Source of the DNA: Bacteroidota bacterium
Lineage (GTDB): Bacteria > Bacteroidota > Ignavibacteria > Kryptoniales > JAKASW01
Assembly: GCA_021789755.1 (NCBI GenBank)
Contig: JAJYJD010000251.1
Span: forward strand, 1-5,500
Direction of reading: 5' to 3'
DNA length: 5,500 nucleotides
Shown here: positions 1 through 5,241 of the stretch, in pieces
Layout of the letters: each line of letters starts with the position of its first letter
How positions within the stretch are numbered: position 1 is the first letter of the stretch
Made by a program: the position numbers and the translations under genes
Notes under the pieces: generated by a model
Databases searched by the model: none
Seen by the model: the letters and a program-made list of their open reading frames with translations, nothing else
Told to the model about the DNA's origin: nothing

Positions 1-34
1 CTCATTACCCTCCTTCCACGAACCCTCGGACTGG

Positions 35-54
35 ATTCCCACTTTCGTGGGAAT
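35..54. repeat. Perfect 8-bp palindromic hairpin, REP-like
   Basis: ATTCCCAC (35-42) and GTGGGAAT (47-54) are perfect reverse complements around a TTTC loop. CCACGAA at 16-22 can also pair with TTCGTGG at 44-50, so two folds compete. The GATTCCC...GGGAAT style resembles short palindromic repeats scattered between genes in many bacteria. That likeness is from memory. No T-tract follows on either strand, so it is not an obvious terminator. Confidence 0.55.
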
Positions 55-116
55 AACACTATGGCAGGACTAAGCCTTTGCGTATTCCAGTGACTAAAGA
101 AAGTGGACAACTCTCT

Positions 117-168
117 GGAGTGAACCCTTAAAACGAGATACTGCTCTGGCCTTGTAAGGGCTCACTCC
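117..168. repeat. Long inverted repeat, 14-bp arms with one mismatch
   Basis: GGAGTGAACCCTTA (117-130) pairs with TAAGGGCTCACTCC (155-168) with a single mismatch, enclosing a 24-nt loop. No reading frame around it looks coding. It is one of six inverted repeats between the window edge and the end of the 232-aa gene. Its role is unknown: a folded RNA element or a mobile palindromic repeat. Confidence 0.5.
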
Positions 169-180
169 ACCCCCCTGGCC

Positions 181-206
181 TCTCCCCCTTTTTTTCAAGG
201 GGGAGA
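181..206. repeat. Perfect 10-bp hairpin, C-rich/G-rich
   Basis: TCTCCCCCTT (181-190) and AAGGGGGAGA (197-206) are exact reverse complements with a 6-nt loop (TTTTTC). The following bases, ATTAAGAGGGGG, repeat the G-rich arm. Similar CTCCCCCTT...AAGGGGGAG elements occur as dispersed intergenic repeats in environmental bacterial genomes (memory, not searched). The T-run lies in the loop, not after the stem, which argues against a simple intrinsic terminator. Confidence 0.5.
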
Positions 207-210
207 TTAA

Positions 211-228
211 GAGGGGGTCCGCCCCCTC
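211..228. repeat. Perfect 7-bp GC hairpin, tight loop
   Basis: GAGGGGG (211-217) pairs with CCCCCTC (222-228) across a 4-nt loop TCCG. It sits 4 bases from the previous hairpin. Its G-rich arm could pair instead with the C-rich arm at 181-190, so the two stems may be alternatives. Confidence 0.45.
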
Positions 229-242
229 CTAAGACGTCGCGA

Positions 243-269
243 TGCCGCCGATAATCGATTCCGGCGGCA
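243..269. repeat. Perfect 8-bp hairpin downstream of the 232-aa gene
   Basis: TGCCGCCG (243-250) and CGGCGGCA (262-269) are perfect complements with an 11-nt loop. Read on the minus strand it is the second stem after the stop codon of the 232-aa gene, 91 bases past it. It could be part of that transcript's 3' structure or terminator. No U-tract follows. Confidence 0.45.
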
Positions 270-279
270 ACCATAAGGC

Positions 280-331
280 GATGCAGGCCGGGAGAAAACG
301 AGCGCTTCGGACGAGCAACCCGGCCTGCATC
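280..331 (-). other. Perfect 13-bp stem-loop just after the 232-aa gene
   Basis: GATGCAGGCCGGG (280-292) and CCCGGCCTGCATC (319-331) match perfectly around a 26-nt loop. On the minus strand it starts 28 bases after the stop codon of the 232-aa gene. A GC-rich stem this long right after a gene suggests a transcript-end structure, either an unconventional terminator or a 3' stabiliser. The lack of a U-tract weakens the terminator reading. The large unpaired loop is unusual for a terminator and could present sequence for an interaction. Confidence 0.5.
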
Positions 332-359
332 CCCCACCGATATTATACTATTCCGCCCG

Positions 360-1058
360 CTATCCCTTGCTCGGCGGATTCTGCGGAGGGTTCTCCGGCG
401 GCTTATTATGCCGCGTACCGAGAGCCTTCACCCGCCGCGCAGCAAAATATGCGTCGTAAAATTTGGGCTGTTTGTCCTTGACCCGCTCCATTATGTCGTC
501 GATATCCAGCAGATCATCTTCCACTTTCCGCAGCGCGACCTTCAACGAATCGTACTCGCTTGACTTGCTAGCCATGCCGCCGCCCTGTGCCTTGAGCGCC
601 TTCTCGTATGCATCGATTTTTGCCTGCAGGTCGGTCAGCTCCTGGGGAGTGACATTGTACGCCATGAGTCCCGCGGCATTCCGGACTGCTTTCTTCGATA
701 TGCTTTTCGCTAAGTCCAGGAGCTCGGTGTCCCTCATCTTTTCAAGCTCATACTCCTCGACATCCACAACCGCAAAAAGCTCCAGGTTCTTCGCCTTCTT
801 TGAAAAAGACCTGAGTGCACGGGCTATCGGATGCAGGACCATTATCAAAGAATCTTCCGTGTCGTGCTTTGCGGCTGTTTTTCCGTCCATTGCCCTGTTG
901 AAACCCTCCTCGGTATTCTCGCAATCCGCAAAATCACTCCTGAATAAAACCACCGCCTCGTCAAGCGCCTGAACCCCGGCCACCGTCTCGGCATTTTCAT
1001 TCAATACAGCGTCGACTGCCTTGTTTGCCGACTTAGTGTTTTCCCGCTTCTTGTTCAT
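360..1058 (-). CDS. Hypothetical helical protein, 232 aa, next to 21-bp repeat array
   Basis: No named domain is recognised. The protein is soluble, with no signal peptide or membrane segment. It is dominated by charged amphipathic helices (about residues 12-46, 64-92, 100-134, 137-157, 166-196), which suggests a helical bundle. Possible landmarks are LMAYNVTPQELTDLQ (131-145), the spacing of KIDAYEKAL (147-155), and KFYDAYFAARRV (199-210). A Pro-rich tail (KPPENPPQNPPSKG) ends it. I recall Bacteroidota hypothetical proteins with the same order: an F-A-K-K segment, 'YGVT..L..L...I..Y', then 'F...YF.AR'. This is memory, not a search. The ATG start is firm because AGGAGG lies 5 bases upstream. 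A 21-bp repeat array and a strong promoter lie upstream in the same orientation, and hairpins follow the stop. The function is unknown. The composition suggests it may bind a partner or RNA, but no catalytic motif is seen. Confidence 0.85.
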   Translation of the reverse strand: MNKKRENTKSANKAVDAVLNENAETVAGVQALDEAVVLFRSDFADCENTEEGFNRAMDGKTAAKHDTEDSLIMVLHPIARALRSFSKKAKNLELFAVVDVEEYELEKMRDTELLDLAKSISKKAVRNAAGLMAYNVTPQELTDLQAKIDAYEKALKAQGGGMASKSSEYDSLKVALRKVEDDLLDIDDIMERVKDKQPKFYDAYFAARRVKALGTRHNKPPENPPQNPPSKG

Positions 1059-1063
1059 TTTCT

Positions 1064-1069
1064 CCTCCT
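1064..1069 (-). promoter_or_regulatory. Shine-Dalgarno of the 232-aa gene
   Basis: On the minus strand AGGAGG, extended to AGGAGGAG, sits 5 bases before the ATG at 1058. It is the best ribosome binding site in the window and fixes the start. It contrasts with hprK and the radical SAM gene, which have no clear Shine-Dalgarno. Confidence 0.85.
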
Positions 1070-1129
1070 GATTTGCTTAGTTATCTATGACTTCTCGACC
1101 GTTGTTGCCCGATGCGTATTTGCCTTTTG

Positions 1130-1381
1130 CCAATGTGACACGGATCCTGACATTTCGAGTCTATCTTTGTGCATTGCGAAAAAGTATTTCGGCGTTACGA
1201 ACTTGACTTTCCGCATTTCGAACTTTTCTTTCGGCTTTTCCAACACAACTTCAGGCAAAACGAAATCGTAGTCGGGCACTGTGAGAAAATCTCTCGTCAT
1301 TTCCAACACGCCTTCCGGCAAATCGAGAATGTCATCGGACATTTCGATCAAATCATCCGGCATTGCGTGGATGCGGTTTCC
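1130..1381 (-). repeat. Array of about 12 degenerate 21-bp tandem units
   Basis: From 1130 to 1381 the sequence falls into 21-bp units with no slip in register (starts at 1130, 1151, 1172, 1193 and so on to 1361); a decayed unit may extend to 1402. The plus-strand consensus is CATTTCGA, then about six variable bases (columns 9-14), then CTTYCGG. Column 1 is C in every unit, C6 in all but two, and A8 in most. The best units are 1214 and 1340. Since 21 is a multiple of three, frames stay open for long stretches: a minus frame (1405-1085, TTG start, weak RBS) reads as heptads such as MPDDLIE, and a plus frame reads as HFDQIIR-like heptads. The minus-frame third codon positions are as conserved as the first and second, which is not a protein-coding pattern. 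I favour a non-coding array within a leftward transcript that ends just before the 232-aa gene. A heptad-repeat protein remains possible. Confidence 0.8.
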
Positions 1382-1753
1382 CGTTGCGCTCCTGCCGTTT
1401 TGCAAAGCACCAGACCCGCCTCAGAGATTATGGACTTTACAAGGTCTGACATCTGGTGTACCTGCATGCACGCAGTAATCATCGCAAAAGGGCTCCGAAT
1501 TCCCTCCCCTTTCACGAATCCTTCAGCCGAACGCAGATGACTTCAACGCTCTGCTACTTCCGGCTGCTCGCGGTTTCCTTCGCATTCACTGTGATGCTCT
1601 TACCGAATGGATACTGTTGCCAACCCGCCATCTCTATACCGTGCTTCACCGTATGCGTCGCGCCCTCCCTGACGGAGGAATTTACGACCAATGATTTGGG
1701 TCTTTAATTGTGCTCGCCCTTGTTACTTACCCGTAGAGCTTAAGAACGTATCT
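1382..1753 (-). ncRNA. Candidate structured leader RNA before the repeat array
   Basis: The roughly 350 nt between the predicted transcription start (near 1753) and the array have no minus frame longer than a few dozen codons. Several local stems are possible on the minus strand: CCTCC/GGAGG with a 5-nt loop near 1664-1678, and GCAGA/TCTGC enclosed by GCCG/CGGC between about 1564 and 1526. A plus-strand 83-codon GTG frame (1456-1707) has Cys- and Phe-rich composition and no RBS, and looks spurious. No known RNA family was recognised. The call rests on position between a strong promoter and the array, absence of coding, and GC-rich pairing potential. A long untranslated leader or a degraded gene are alternatives. 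Confidence 0.4.
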
Positions 1754-1759
1754 CGACCT

Positions 1760-1788
1760 ATTTTAAATCACCGCCACGAAACTGTCAA
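1760..1788 (-). promoter_or_regulatory. Near-consensus sigma70-type promoter pointing leftward
   Basis: On the minus strand TTGACA (1788-1783) and TAAAAT (1765-1760) are separated by exactly 17 bases. The -35 box is perfect and the -10 box has one mismatch from TATAAT. The start site should fall near 1752-1754. Transcription would run through the leader and the 21-bp array into the 232-aa gene, about 700 nt downstream. No comparable promoter was found for the other genes here. Confidence 0.7.
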
Positions 1789-1894
1789 CAAGAATCTTGA
1801 AATTTTTTACCGCTGCGTGTGTTGACGCTCCATTACCCGATATCACATCGCCGGTAAAGTTTACATCCCCGCGTACCGATAAAACATAGTGAGA

Positions 1895-1909
1895 CACTCA
1901 GGAAGAGTG
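1895..1909 (+). other. Small perfect hairpin upstream of the 73-aa gene
   Basis: CACTC (1895-1899) and GAGTG (1905-1909) pair around the 5-nt loop AGGAA, 36 bases before the ATG at 1946. It may lie in the 5' untranslated region of the small gene. It is short enough to be chance. Confidence 0.25.
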
Positions 1910-1945
1910 CAAACATAGATAAGCACAACAAAATGAGAGTATGTC

Positions 1946-2167
1946 ATGGACGACAACAAAAGTGGTGTGCCCTCCCGGCGCCTCACGCGAGGGGAGGAAG
2001 AAGATCTGTTTTCAGCGATCATCTCGGGTTATTTGAAGGATAAGGTAGACCTTGAGATATATCCGAAGGGTATTTCAATCAAGGAGAAGTCGAACCCTGA
2101 TGCGAGGGAGATATTCTTCCCGTTCGAAGAGGATGATGACAAAGCGACCGGCTATCCGGAGGAATGA
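1946..2167 (+). CDS. Small acidic hypothetical protein, 73 aa
   Basis: This is the only plus-strand gene I support. The protein is soluble and acidic. A charged helical segment (about residues 15-30, RGEEEDLFSAIISGYL) is followed by alternating hydrophobic residues suggesting two or three strands (VDLEIYPKGISIKEK, then REIFFPF), and an acidic tail (EEDDDKATGYPEE). No signal peptide, Cys pair or known motif is seen, and the family is not recognised. The ATG has a weak GAGAG 7 bases upstream. Another ATG at 1933 is out of frame. The amphipathic pattern and lack of low complexity favour a real gene, and no longer frame competes on the opposite strand. It is divergent from the promoter at 1760-1788 and convergent with the radical SAM gene. 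The function is unknown. Confidence 0.6.
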   Translation: MDDNKSGVPSRRLTRGEEEDLFSAIISGYLKDKVDLEIYPKGISIKEKSNPDAREIFFPFEEDDDKATGYPEE

Positions 2168-2200
2168 TTACCCCAGATGAAGCTGCGTAATAAAGCACGC

Positions 2201-2306
2201 TGATTACACGGAATGAAACGGATTCTCACCGATCAATATTTGTTTCGCTCTTCCTTTGATTCAAAGAAGCAAAATCCGTGGACATCCGTTCTACCCGCGT
2301 TAATCC
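2201..2306. repeat. Imperfect inverted-repeat intergenic element
   Basis: The arm 2201-2233 matches the reverse complement of 2274-2306 at about 21 of 33 positions without gaps, including an exact AACGGAT block. In the middle CTTTG/CAAAG (2254-2258 and 2262-2266) forms a tight hairpin, so the whole element can fold as one long cruciform. The right arm carries the motif ATCCGTG or a close variant several times. ATCCGTG/CGCGTTAATCCGTGT-type repeats are common between genes in Bacteroidota/Chlorobi-like genomes, as I recall. It fills the gap between two convergent genes and may also end transcription from both sides. Confidence 0.6.
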
Positions 2307-2327
2307 GTGTTCCAATATCCTTAGGGA

Positions 2328-3317
2328 TTATCGCTTGAACGGCTCCACGCGATCGGTGAAGTCTGGTTTGTAATAATCCTTGCTCTCGAAATTCTGCATC
2401 CACCCGTTTTCGAAACCGAACTCGTCGAGCAGGTTAAGCACCTTATCGTATTCAGACTCGCGAATGTGCCTGCTGAGAAGCGTGATGGATTCCGCTTTGT
2501 TCGTCGGATAATACTGCGACATTACCGACAGCGCGGTATCGTTCCCGAGTTCTTCGGCGATCCATTTCAAAGTCTCTCTGCTCCCCGCCAGGTCGTTTGG
2601 CAACACAAGATGCCTGATCAACAGGCCGCGCTTCAGCAAACCGTCGTCATCGATAACCAGCTCGCTTCCGACCTGTCGGTGCATTTCCTTCAGCGCCATC
2701 CGCGCAAACTTCGGATACTCCTTCACCTTTGAGTATGAATAACCGTCGGCTTCTTCGGCGTATTTCAGATCGGGCAAATAAATATCGACGATGCCGTCGA
2801 GCAGCCTCAGCACGTCAACGGAATCGTAGGCGTTGGTATTATAGATAATCGGGAGCCGCAGACCTTTTTCGACCGCGATGCCGAGTGCCCTGACGATCTG
2901 CGGAACAAAGTGAGTCGGAGAGACGAGGCCGATATTGTGACAGCCCTTCCCCTGCAGCTCCAGCATGATCTCCGCCAGCCTTTCGAAGCTTACCTCGTTC
3001 TTCAGCTCGGCCTTGTAGTTCTGGCTGATCTGGTAGTTCTGGCAATAGACACAGCGAAGGTTGCAGTTCCCGAAGAAAATGTTGCCCGCCCCGTTCGTGC
3101 CGATGAGCGGCGGTTCCTCGCCGAAATGCGGGCAGTACGAGCTCACTATCGGAAGATAGCGCGAATAGCATCTTGCGATCTCTCCTTCCTTCCGATTGAC
3201 GTTGCAGTCGAGGGGGCAGATGTTGCATGACGAAAGCATCTCGTCGAGGATACCAATGCGGCGCTGAAGCTCACCCGATTCGTAGAGCTTTATATATGAA
3301 GGTTCAAAAGTTGGCAT
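2328..3317 (-). CDS. Radical SAM protein, PflX/COG1313 type (PFL-activase-like)
   Basis: A radical SAM enzyme of the uncharacterised Fe-S family related to pyruvate formate-lyase activating enzymes. The cluster motif is CNLRCVYC (C85, C89, C92), which would hold the [4Fe-4S] that cleaves S-adenosylmethionine. An N-terminal Cys set typical of this family precedes it: CNICPLDC (C31, C34, C38), then C50 and C62 (YCPHFGEEPPL). Glycine-rich GTNGAGNIFF (73-82) leads into the motif. YNTNAY (159-164) and DIYLPDLKY (178-186) are core-barrel elements seen in the group. The 329-aa length is normal for it, so the gene looks intact. The substrate is unknown; no glycyl radical enzyme gene is in the window. 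The ATG at 3317 has no Shine-Dalgarno but no better start is available. It lies 132 bases after the SDR gene on the same strand, so co-transcription is possible but not shown. Confidence 0.9.
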   Translation of the reverse strand: MPTFEPSYIKLYESGELQRRIGILDEMLSSCNICPLDCNVNRKEGEIARCYSRYLPIVSSYCPHFGEEPPLIGTNGAGNIFFGNCNLRCVYCQNYQISQNYKAELKNEVSFERLAEIMLELQGKGCHNIGLVSPTHFVPQIVRALGIAVEKGLRLPIIYNTNAYDSVDVLRLLDGIVDIYLPDLKYAEEADGYSYSKVKEYPKFARMALKEMHRQVGSELVIDDDGLLKRGLLIRHLVLPNDLAGSRETLKWIAEELGNDTALSVMSQYYPTNKAESITLLSRHIRESEYDKVLNLLDEFGFENGWMQNFESKDYYKPDFTDRVEPFKR

Positions 3318-3323
3318 GGTAAA

Positions 3324-3338
3324 AGGTCAATAGGTCAA
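3324..3338. repeat. Direct repeat AGGTCAA x2 before the radical SAM gene
   Basis: AGGTCAA occurs at 3324-3330 and again at 3332-3338, within 21 bases of the ATG of the radical SAM gene. Purine-rich AGGTCAA/GGTCAAAAG strings are frequent intergenic repeats in Bacteroidota-like genomes, from memory. It could be a regulator site by position, but nothing else supports that. Confidence 0.35.
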
Positions 3339-3410
3339 AAGATTAAAAGAACTGATGACAAGAGTTTTACCGACAAACATTCGCGAGGACAAGCCTATTT
3401 CCCTCAGGCC

Positions 3411-3443
3411 AATTCAAAATTTAGAATTTACAATTCAAAATTT
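3411..3443. repeat. AT-rich direct repeat AATTCAAAATTT x2
   Basis: AATTCAAAATTT occurs exactly at 3411-3422 and 3432-3443, 9 bases apart, with the related TTTAGAATTTA between them. AATT is self-complementary, so small hairpins can also form. The element sits directly after the SDR stop codon (3450) and before the radical SAM gene. It has the look of a dispersed intergenic repeat rather than a terminator. Confidence 0.5.
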
Positions 3444-3449
3444 TTGATG

Positions 3450-4223
3450 CTATGGATTCGTTGCCCACAATTCGACTTCACGCACGAGCGCCCGGGGCGG
3501 CAGTTTGATTGCAGCTACGACGGTCTCCGCCACATCCTCCGCGCGAAGCCGCGCTCCTTTTCCGCCTTTCAGGATTTGCCTGCTTTCCCTGTCACTCGAA
3601 TCGACGGAGCTCGGCGTTACGACTATAACCCTGATGTTGTAGCCTCTCACCTCGTGCAGCAGCGCTTCGGAAAAACCTTCGATCCCGAACTTCGAGGCCG
3701 CATATGCTGCCGAATTGGGTTTCGCCCGCTTGCCGGAAGTTGAGGAGATCATTACAATCGTTCCGTCCAGCTTCTCGATCATCTCCGGCAGTACCGCCCT
3801 CGAAAGCAGAAAAGGGCCGGTGAGGTTCGTGCCGATAACATTATTCCATTCGCCGACCGACATATCGGTAATTGCTTTTTCCATGTACTGCCCGGCATTG
3901 TTGACAAGGATGTCGATTGTCCCGAACTCGGTCAGGGTCTTCGAGAGAAGCCTGTGGACGCTCTTTTCGTTCGAGACATCTGTCTGTACCGCAATGATCC
4001 GGCCGCCGTCGGCGGCGATTTCCTCGGCCGTTATCCTGAGATCCGCCATCGTCCGGCCTGCTATTACAACCGAAGAGCCTTCCTGGGCGAGTCGCCGCGC
4101 GATATATTTGCCGATCCCCCTGGATCCGCCGGTGACTATCGCTACCTTGCCGCTGAGACTTCCGATCGCCTGCATCTCGGGTTTTGCTTCCGCTTTTTGT
4201 TTCGAAGATTTCGCTTTCAACAT
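3450..4223 (-). CDS. Short-chain dehydrogenase/reductase (SDR), 257 aa
   Basis: A classical SDR: an NAD(P)(H)-dependent oxidoreductase with a single Rossmann domain. Residue numbers count from the chosen ATG. The cofactor loop is TGGSRGIG (31-38), with TDV near 81-83, NNAG at 108-111, the tetrad Asn in GTNLTG (N133), catalytic Ser in MISSTSG (S161) and the YAASK pair Y174/K178. An Arg after the second strand (AGRT) hints at NADPH preference; this is inference. The C-terminal region RAEDVAETVVAAIKLPPRA is like fabG-type and broad-substrate SDRs, so the substrate cannot be named. A Lys/Ala-rich stretch of about 20 residues precedes the fold. I chose the ATG at 4223, one base after the hprK stop. 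A TTG at 4244 would add 7 residues and overlap hprK, and an ATG at 4175 would remove the basic stretch. Tight spacing suggests co-transcription with hprK. Confidence 0.9.
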   Translation of the reverse strand: MLKAKSSKQKAEAKPEMQAIGSLSGKVAIVTGGSRGIGKYIARRLAQEGSSVVIAGRTMADLRITAEEIAADGGRIIAVQTDVSNEKSVHRLLSKTLTEFGTIDILVNNAGQYMEKAITDMSVGEWNNVIGTNLTGPFLLSRAVLPEMIEKLDGTIVMISSTSGKRAKPNSAAYAASKFGIEGFSEALLHEVRGYNIRVIVVTPSSVDSSDRESRQILKGGKGARLRAEDVAETVVAAIKLPPRALVREVELWATNP

Positions 4224-4224
4224 T

Positions 4225-5241
4225 CTATTCAAAATCCCTTTCAAAATACCGGCTCGCGCCGGTGCTTTCCTTCTTCTTTTTCTTTATGGCTTCCTGGATC
4301 TTCTGGTTGAAAACTTCCGCCGCGTCGTAATCGTAGGAGCGCAGGAGGTGATTCAACGATATGACTTCTGCGATGACGGTGATGTTCTTGCCGGGAAGGA
4401 TCGGAAGCTTTATGAGCGGAATCTCCACACCGAGGATCGATATGAATTCGTGGTCGAGGCCCGTGCGCGTATATTCCTGCGACGAATCCCATTCCTCCAG
4501 CTCCACGACGACTTCGATCCTCTTTCGTTTCCTTACGGCGCGGATGCCGAAAACGCTCCGCACATCGATCACTCCGAGTCCTCTGACTTCCATGAAATGT
4601 TGTGCGATACCGGAGCTCCTGCCGATGAGGATATCCTCGCCCTGGCGGTAAACTCCGACGGCGTCATCGGCGACAAGCCTGTGTCCGCGTTCCACGAGGT
4701 CGAGTGCGATCTCGCTCTTGCCTATTCCGCTTTTCCCGACGAAGAGAAGACCTATGCCGTAAACGTCGACGAGCGAGCCGTGTATAACGGTGCTCGGGGC
4801 GAACACCTCGTCCAGGAATTCTCCGAGAAAATAGATGAGCCGGGTGGTCTCGAGAGTACTCCTGAACACCGAGACGCCGTGCTCTGTGATCAGATCGATC
4901 AGTTCCTGTTCAATCTCATTGCTGTCGGCGATGATGATGCACGGGATGTCGAACTGCATTATCGTCTGGAGGGCCCGCCGGCGGTCTTCCAGCTTTAGCG
5001 AGCCCAGGTAACGGACCTCCGTATTTCCGAAGATCTGGACCCGGCTGAAGGTAAACAGTTCTACGTAACCGGCGAGAGCGAGGCCCGGGCGATGGATATT
5101 CTTGTCGATGATGAGTTTCGCGAAGCCTATATCGCCGTTTATCGGCTGGAGCTTCGTCTTTTCGTGCATCGTTTTGTAGAGTTCGCCGACGCTTACGTTT
5201 TTCCGCCTTATTTCCTTTGTATCCCAGATACGTGATGCCAT
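4225..5241 (-). CDS. hprK: HPr kinase/phosphorylase
   Basis: A bifunctional enzyme that phosphorylates a Ser (Ser46 in classic HPr) of the PTS carrier protein using ATP or pyrophosphate and removes the phosphate by phosphorolysis, setting carbon-catabolite signalling. Numbers count from the ATG at 5241 (338 aa; family usually about 310-345). The N-terminal domain has INRPG-like NIHRPGLALAGY (48-59). The kinase domain shows the conserved His in IHGSLVDVYG (H154), Walker A GKSGIGKS (169-176), VADD (D192/D193), the family signature MEVRGLGVIDVRSVFG (217-232) and PGKN (283-286), where Arg is more usual than Lys. A poly-Lys run (320-324) marks a variable tail. An upstream TTG-initiated frame at 5322 would add 27 non-conserved residues, so the ATG is preferred although it lacks a Shine-Dalgarno. 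No HPr or other PTS gene is nearby, so in this lineage it may serve an incomplete PTS used for regulation. The gene looks intact. Confidence 0.95.
   Translation of the reverse strand: MASRIWDTKEIRRKNVSVGELYKTMHEKTKLQPINGDIGFAKLIIDKNIHRPGLALAGYVELFTFSRVQIFGNTEVRYLGSLKLEDRRRALQTIMQFDIPCIIIADSNEIEQELIDLITEHGVSVFRSTLETTRLIYFLGEFLDEVFAPSTVIHGSLVDVYGIGLLFVGKSGIGKSEIALDLVERGHRLVADDAVGVYRQGEDILIGRSSGIAQHFMEVRGLGVIDVRSVFGIRAVRKRKRIEVVVELEEWDSSQEYTRTGLDHEFISILGVEIPLIKLPILPGKNITVIAEVISLNHLLRSYDYDAAEVFNQKIQEAIKKKKKESTGASRYFERDFE

Noticed and set aside
128..337. Minus-strand 69-codon frame
   Set aside because: It spans four of the hairpins, and its composition follows the palindromes rather than a protein pattern.
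342..347. TATAAT on the minus strand just after the 232-aa stop, as promoter of a small hairpin RNA
   Set aside because: The expected -35 position reads GCAAGG and there is no extended -10 TG. It remains a weak possibility only.
463..972. Plus-strand 169-codon Ser/Phe-rich frame
   Set aside because: Antisense shadow of the 232-aa gene, which has the strong Shine-Dalgarno.
1130..1381. CRISPR array
   Set aside because: The period is only 21 bp, repeats are degenerate, variable segments are about 6 nt, and no cas gene is present.
1169..1540. Plus-strand heptad frame through the array
   Set aside because: It begins inside the array at a GTG with a stop just upstream (ATG TGA at 1133-1138) and has no RBS. 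It is explained by 21-bp periodicity.
1456..1707. Plus-strand 83-codon frame (Cys/Phe-rich, one hydrophobic stretch)
   Set aside because: GTG start, no ribosome binding site, and antisense to the predicted leader. The hydrophobic run is not preceded by a convincing signal-peptide start.
1382..1753. Group II intron or diversity-generating retroelement RNA
   Set aside because: No reverse transcriptase or maturase gene is in the window and no domain V-like hairpin or template/variable repeat pair was found.
3715..4998. Plus-strand 427-codon open frame
   Set aside because: It lies antisense across hprK and the SDR gene, whose motifs are unmistakable. Long antisense frames of this kind arise from codon bias.
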